Origin: Rutidosis leptorrhynchoides
Lineage: Eukaryota > Streptophyta > Magnoliopsida > Asterales > Asteraceae
Assembly (NCBI RefSeq): GCF_046630445.1
Contig: NC_092340.1
Location: 17,834,001-17,898,000 of the forward strand
Direction of reading: 5' to 3'
DNA: 64,000 bases
Below the pieces are notes generated by a model. The model was not told the origin of the DNA. It was given only the letters and a program-made list of their open reading frames with translations, and ran no database searches. Of the stretch, positions 60,846-64,000 are shown in pieces. Position 1 is the stretch's first letter; each line of letters starts with the position of its first letter. The position numbers were made by a program, and so were the translations under genes.

Positions 60846-61012
60846 TTCTAAATAAGGAAACTTTCCTAACTTAAAACTTTCTAAAAATAGAAACTTTCCA
60901 AAAATAGAAACTTTTCAAAAATAGAAACTTTCTAAAAATAGAAACTTTCCAAAAATGGAAACCTGCTAAAAATAGAAACCTGCTAAAAATAGAAACTTTC
61001 TAAAAATAGAAC
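60846..61012 (+). repeat. AAAATAGAAACTTTC tandem repeats in LTR F
   Basis: About eight to nine copies of an 18-19-bp unit around AAAATAGAAACTTTC, with variants ending ACCTGC. A run of TTGACTTT units (60785-60850) comes just before. Confidence 0.8.
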
Positions 61013-62300
61013 GTGTGTGTCTGTACGCTGTTCCGATCAAACCGATGCATGTTGAGTATTGTTCTATGTCTACTTGCAACATGTACAATAGCTATCATAC
61101 TAAGACTTGACCTAAGTTAGTTATTTATATCCACCTGCTTTATTTATAGGTCAGAGTTGTGATCATTCCTGATCACTTTACTTCGTTTGCTGTTCGCATA
61201 TTTGTGTGGTTACTTCGTTTGCTATCAAGGTGAGTTATAGTCCTATTTTTCTATTTTAAATCTTTTGGGATGAGAATACATGCAATTTATTTTATATTTT
61301 GGACACATGTGGAAGTTGGTTAAAATTATTCATTGTGAGTTGAACAAAAATATTCCCTAGTCTGGTAACTGTAATCACTGGTTTCTACTGGTGAACGCGA
61401 ATCCTACGGATAGATCTATCGGGTTTGACAACCCCATTTCGAGCTAGTCGCGCTAGTAATTTATAATCGGAATGTTTAGTACTTCGTAATTTGTTGTAGA
61501 TACACTTGTTCGGTGTATATTATTTATTGTGTTTGGCAAGGGTAAATAAATGGTTAAGTGGTTACCAGGTGGCTCACGGTAAATGGAATAATGTTTTTAT
61601 ATGTTTTCTAGCATATAATTTTGTGGTCCAAAAAGGAGTTTTTATGTTTTCAAACATAAATTTTTACGGTTTAAATTAAATATTGTTTGCAATATTAAAC
61701 CTATAATTCACTCAACATTTTTGTTGACAGTTACTCGCATGTTTTATTCTCAGGTTCATGATTGATTGCTTCCGCTGTGCTTAGAGAGTCTACATATTTA
61801 TGATGGCAGCTTTTGTTAAACATTAACTTGCATTCTATTTCGTTACATTTAATAGTGGATGCTGTTGACTTTGTTTTGGTCAACTTTTGGTTAAGTAATA
61901 ATGTATGGTTTTTCTAAACTTACATATTTTGATAGGTTTTCTTTATAGGAAATCATTTTTAAATAAAGAATGCAAGGTTGTTTTATTAAATTCATATATA
62001 GTTTCGATTAAACTGTGGGACTAAGTTAACGATGGTCGTCAAGTGTACTTTGACGGGTCGTTAAATTCTAGCACAGTTTTGAAGTCAAAGTGTAGCTTTG
62101 AAAGATGTAAGAATTCTAAGAGAGATGTCTTCTGTTAAGTCATGACTTGGATTTTGATTTGTCAAAATCAGAATATGTAATCAAATTTGGATGAGAGTGG
62201 TTGTATATTGTTGTGAAAGTAGTGAGTATAGTCGATGATTGCAGAATCAAATTTGAAGGATGTAATATATTAACTGTGAATTTATATATCTCTCGGGTAT

Positions 62301-62314
62301 TACCTACCCGTTAA
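62301..62314 (-). promoter_or_regulatory. Internal PPT-like motif of element D
   Basis: TACCTACCCGTTAA, complement TTAACGGGTAGGTA, preceded on the plus strand by TCGGGTAT, giving an inverted CGGGTA...TACCCG pair. Same place and structure as 48019-48032 in E and 26362-26383 in the gypsy element. Confidence 0.6.
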
Positions 62315-63298
62315 TAAAATTTTCACAATTATTATTTTTATTACAGTCTCTATGAAAATATATATGTATGTATATTTTCTTCGGATGTAACATAGATTTA
62401 ATGAGTTAATGTTAAACTCATTTGATTTACGGTTGAAACTAGAATTGAGTAATCCCTAAAGATTTAGAAATCACATAAGTATTTCTTCAATGATGTTGAA
62501 ATTTTGAATCAATGCTTTGTTATTTGTTGATGCATGATGTTGGTTTTCGTGAAATTCTTGTGAACTTCGCAAGGTACGAATGATGTTATTTGAAAAGTTT
62601 CGAGTACATCGATGATGAAAGTGTAAAATCAAACATATATTTGATTAATACACTTATTTTATTATGAGATGGAATTCATTGAATTAAAACGGAGATTGTA
62701 GTTAACGATGGTTAAGTTGCTGGCGAAGGACGTAAACCGAGTAGTTAAGATCCACACATAATAGCTTAGTACGGAAAGATTTACTTTGATCTCAATATTT
62801 ATATATATAAAATATACATATAATTTCTTCAGAGGGAATGAGTTAATACTTCATAACTTATTGATACAATATACGCGTTATTGATTCGTAATGATGTCCA
62901 CGGTGATTCTTGAACTGGCGGAGCTTGTGAAGTTAGAGGTGCTACTGATTCTGACGATGCTGACGGTACTGTTGATGCTGTTGGTAAAACAAATCTAGCT
63001 TGTAAATTCCTCACCATTTCCGATTAAAGTTTATACTCTACCATCTCCGTTCACTCATCTGATTTAGGGTCAGAATTAAATAATCTCTAAGATTTTAGAG
63101 ATTACATAATCGCCGTAGAATCTTTCTCCCATGAAGTTATAGATTAATACTTCATCTGTTATTATTGTTGGTACTCCTTGGTATCTACAGGGTGTATGAC
63201 GTTGGTGCTCGAGGTACAGATTGTAAAGTTGAGGTTTACGACTCGGTTGTGGTTGGGGTTGGTAATGGTACTGTTGGTGTTGATAATGGTGGTACTGG

Positions 63299-63694
63299 TT
63301 ATGCTGCTGGTGCTGCTGCTGGTGCTTGAAACCTTTGCACCATATTCTCCAAAGCCACTACGCGAGCGCGAAGCTCGTTGACTTCTTCTATTACACCAGG
63401 GTGATTGTCAGTTCGGACGAGCGGATAAATAAAATCTAGAATTTGATGTAGTATATAATCGTGACGAGATATTCTGGAAATGAGAGAGAAAATGGTGTTT
63501 CGGATTGGTTCGCTGGTAAGTGCTTCAGGTTCTTCGTCAAGAGGGCAATGTGGTGGATGGAAGGGATCACCTTCTTCTTGTCTCCAATGATTGAGGAGGC
63601 TACGAACCCATCCCCAATTCATCCAGAATAAATGATTACTGATTGGTTGGTCCATTCCGGTCACACTGCTTTCGGCGCTTGAGTGGGATTCCAT
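63299..63694 (-). CDS. 131-aa pre-gag ORF of element D
   Basis: An intact minus-strand frame starting at 63694. Residues 1-20 are Ser-rich; 21-40 Trp/Leu-rich (FWMNWGWVRSLLNHW); 43-62 Pro/Glu-rich with HPPHCPLDEEPE; 65-98 a probable helix with ISRISRHDYILHQILDFIY; 101-122 a coiled-coil-like VNELRARVVALENMV; the end is Ala/Pro repeats before a stop. No metal-binding cysteine pattern, signal peptide or membrane segment. Element E has a broken homologue at the same position. It occupies the place between leader and missing gag that the acidic and F-box-like ORFs occupy in the gypsy element. Function unknown; oligomerisation through the C-terminal helix is plausible. Confidence 0.6.
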   Translation of the reverse strand: MESHSSAESSVTGMDQPISNHLFWMNWGWVRSLLNHWRQEEGDPFHPPHCPLDEEPEALTSEPIRNTIFSLISRISRHDYILHQILDFIYPLVRTDNHPGVIEEVNELRARVVALENMVQRFQAPAAAPAA

Positions 63695-64000
63695 TTCGGA
63701 ATCCGAGGGACTTGAACTAATGACGAATTCTATTTCGTATGATTGAATAAAGGATTTTTCGATATGAAATGATTTTCTAATATTGGATGGTATTCTAACT
63801 ACATAGAATATCTATATATAAAGAGCAAAAGGTTTCGTAGATTTCGGAGGAATTTACGGAATATGTCAGACAAAGTTTACAGTAACAGATACGTTAAGAT
63901 ATGAATTAGCAGATATGCTAAGATATGAATTTTGTCTATACACTATCTATGTAATGAATGCAGTAAGACGCGTTTAGACTTAAGATGATAAGCATGGTTT

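Larger units (their letters stand above)
58785..62065 (+). mobile_element. Solo LTR F
   Basis: 3281 bp from TGTAACGACCCTAC to GACGGGTCGTTAAA, with TTCTA duplicated at 58780-58784 and 62066-62070. It carries the conserved LTR half: TTTGGGATGAGAATACATGC near 61265, GATAGATCTATC at 61409-61420, and TTGTTGACAG...GCATGTTTTATTCTCAGG...GCTTCCGCTGTGC at about 61721-61781. It interrupts the internal region of element D. Confidence 0.88.
42588..64000 (-). mobile_element. LTR element D, gag-pol-less, runs off the right edge
   Basis: A minus-strand element whose 3' LTR starts at 42588 (TGTAAAGACCCG, inside LINE B ORF2) and ends at 56626. The internal region from 56627 to the edge shows the PPT motif, stem-loop, a small plus-strand ORF, solo LTR F, an internal PPT-like motif and a 131-aa minus-strand ORF, but no gag, RT or integrase. 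Alignment of its right end with element E indicates that only about 140 bp of internal sequence is missing before the 5' LTR. Confidence 0.85.
62071..64000 (-). other. 5' internal part of element D to the window edge
   Basis: Contains the 131-aa ORF and the internal motif. A second frame at 63017-62829 (MVRNLQARFVLPTAST) resembles the C-terminal end of the first, and the blocks near 62440 and 63080 both contain TCYCTAARGATTTAG-like sequence, so this part seems internally duplicated. The last 110 bp (from about 63890) match E at 48980-49085. Confidence 0.6.

Overview
This window is plant repeat DNA with no recognisable host gene. It is very AT-rich, full of microsatellites, and built of plant-type LINEs, Ty1/copia and chromodomain Ty3/gypsy elements. 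The style of the LTR families suggests a large-genome eudicot, probably Asteraceae (inference; moderate confidence). I placed element ends by LTR termini plus 5-bp target-site duplications (TSDs), so the nesting can be read base by base.

Left block (about 617-39650): one old minus-strand LINE ('LINE A'), whose 3' poly(A) is the T-run at 617-636, has been split by five direct insertions. These are a Ty1/copia element (647-8514, TSD AAGGT), solo LTR B1 (8798-11456, TSD GAACA), solo LTR C1 (15795-20064, TSD GTATT), solo LTR B2 (20088-35105, TSD GGTTG) and solo LTR C2 (35148-39016, TSD CAGGG). Inside B2 sits a 13.1-kb Ty3/gypsy chromovirus (21279-34382, TSD GTAGT). Before gag, on the sense strand, it carries two non-canonical ORFs: an acidic repeat protein and an F-box/Sel1-like protein that looks captured from the host. 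This is the most interesting single object in the window. Its gag-protease frame is open, and its pol frame has three in-frame stops.

Middle (39650-40677): a short 5'-truncated LINE with a 15-bp TSD and otherwise featureless DNA.

Right block (40678-64000): a second minus-strand LINE ('LINE B') is interrupted by a large minus-strand LTR element D that begins at 42588 and runs off the right edge. D's 3' LTR was invaded by element E (43193-52783, TSD GATGG). E has 3.57-kb LTRs that look identical except for two homopolymer lengths and only a 2.46-kb internal region without gag or pol. D's internal region also lacks gag-pol and holds solo LTR F (58785-62065, TSD TTCTA), a 131-aa minus-strand ORF, and a small plus-strand (antisense) ORF with two predicted membrane segments behind a TATA-like box.

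How the parts relate: E and the 13.1-kb gypsy element share the primer-binding site, about 100 nt of leader after it, a stem-loop before the 3' LTR and the terminal motif TTAACGGGTAGGTA (one base different at E's 3' end). The gypsy lineage is therefore a plausible source of proteins for the gag-pol-less elements. A second copy of that motif lies inside all three elements, between the extra-ORF zone and the place where gag is or should be. Several LTR families also share an internal core and a GATAGATCTATC palindrome.
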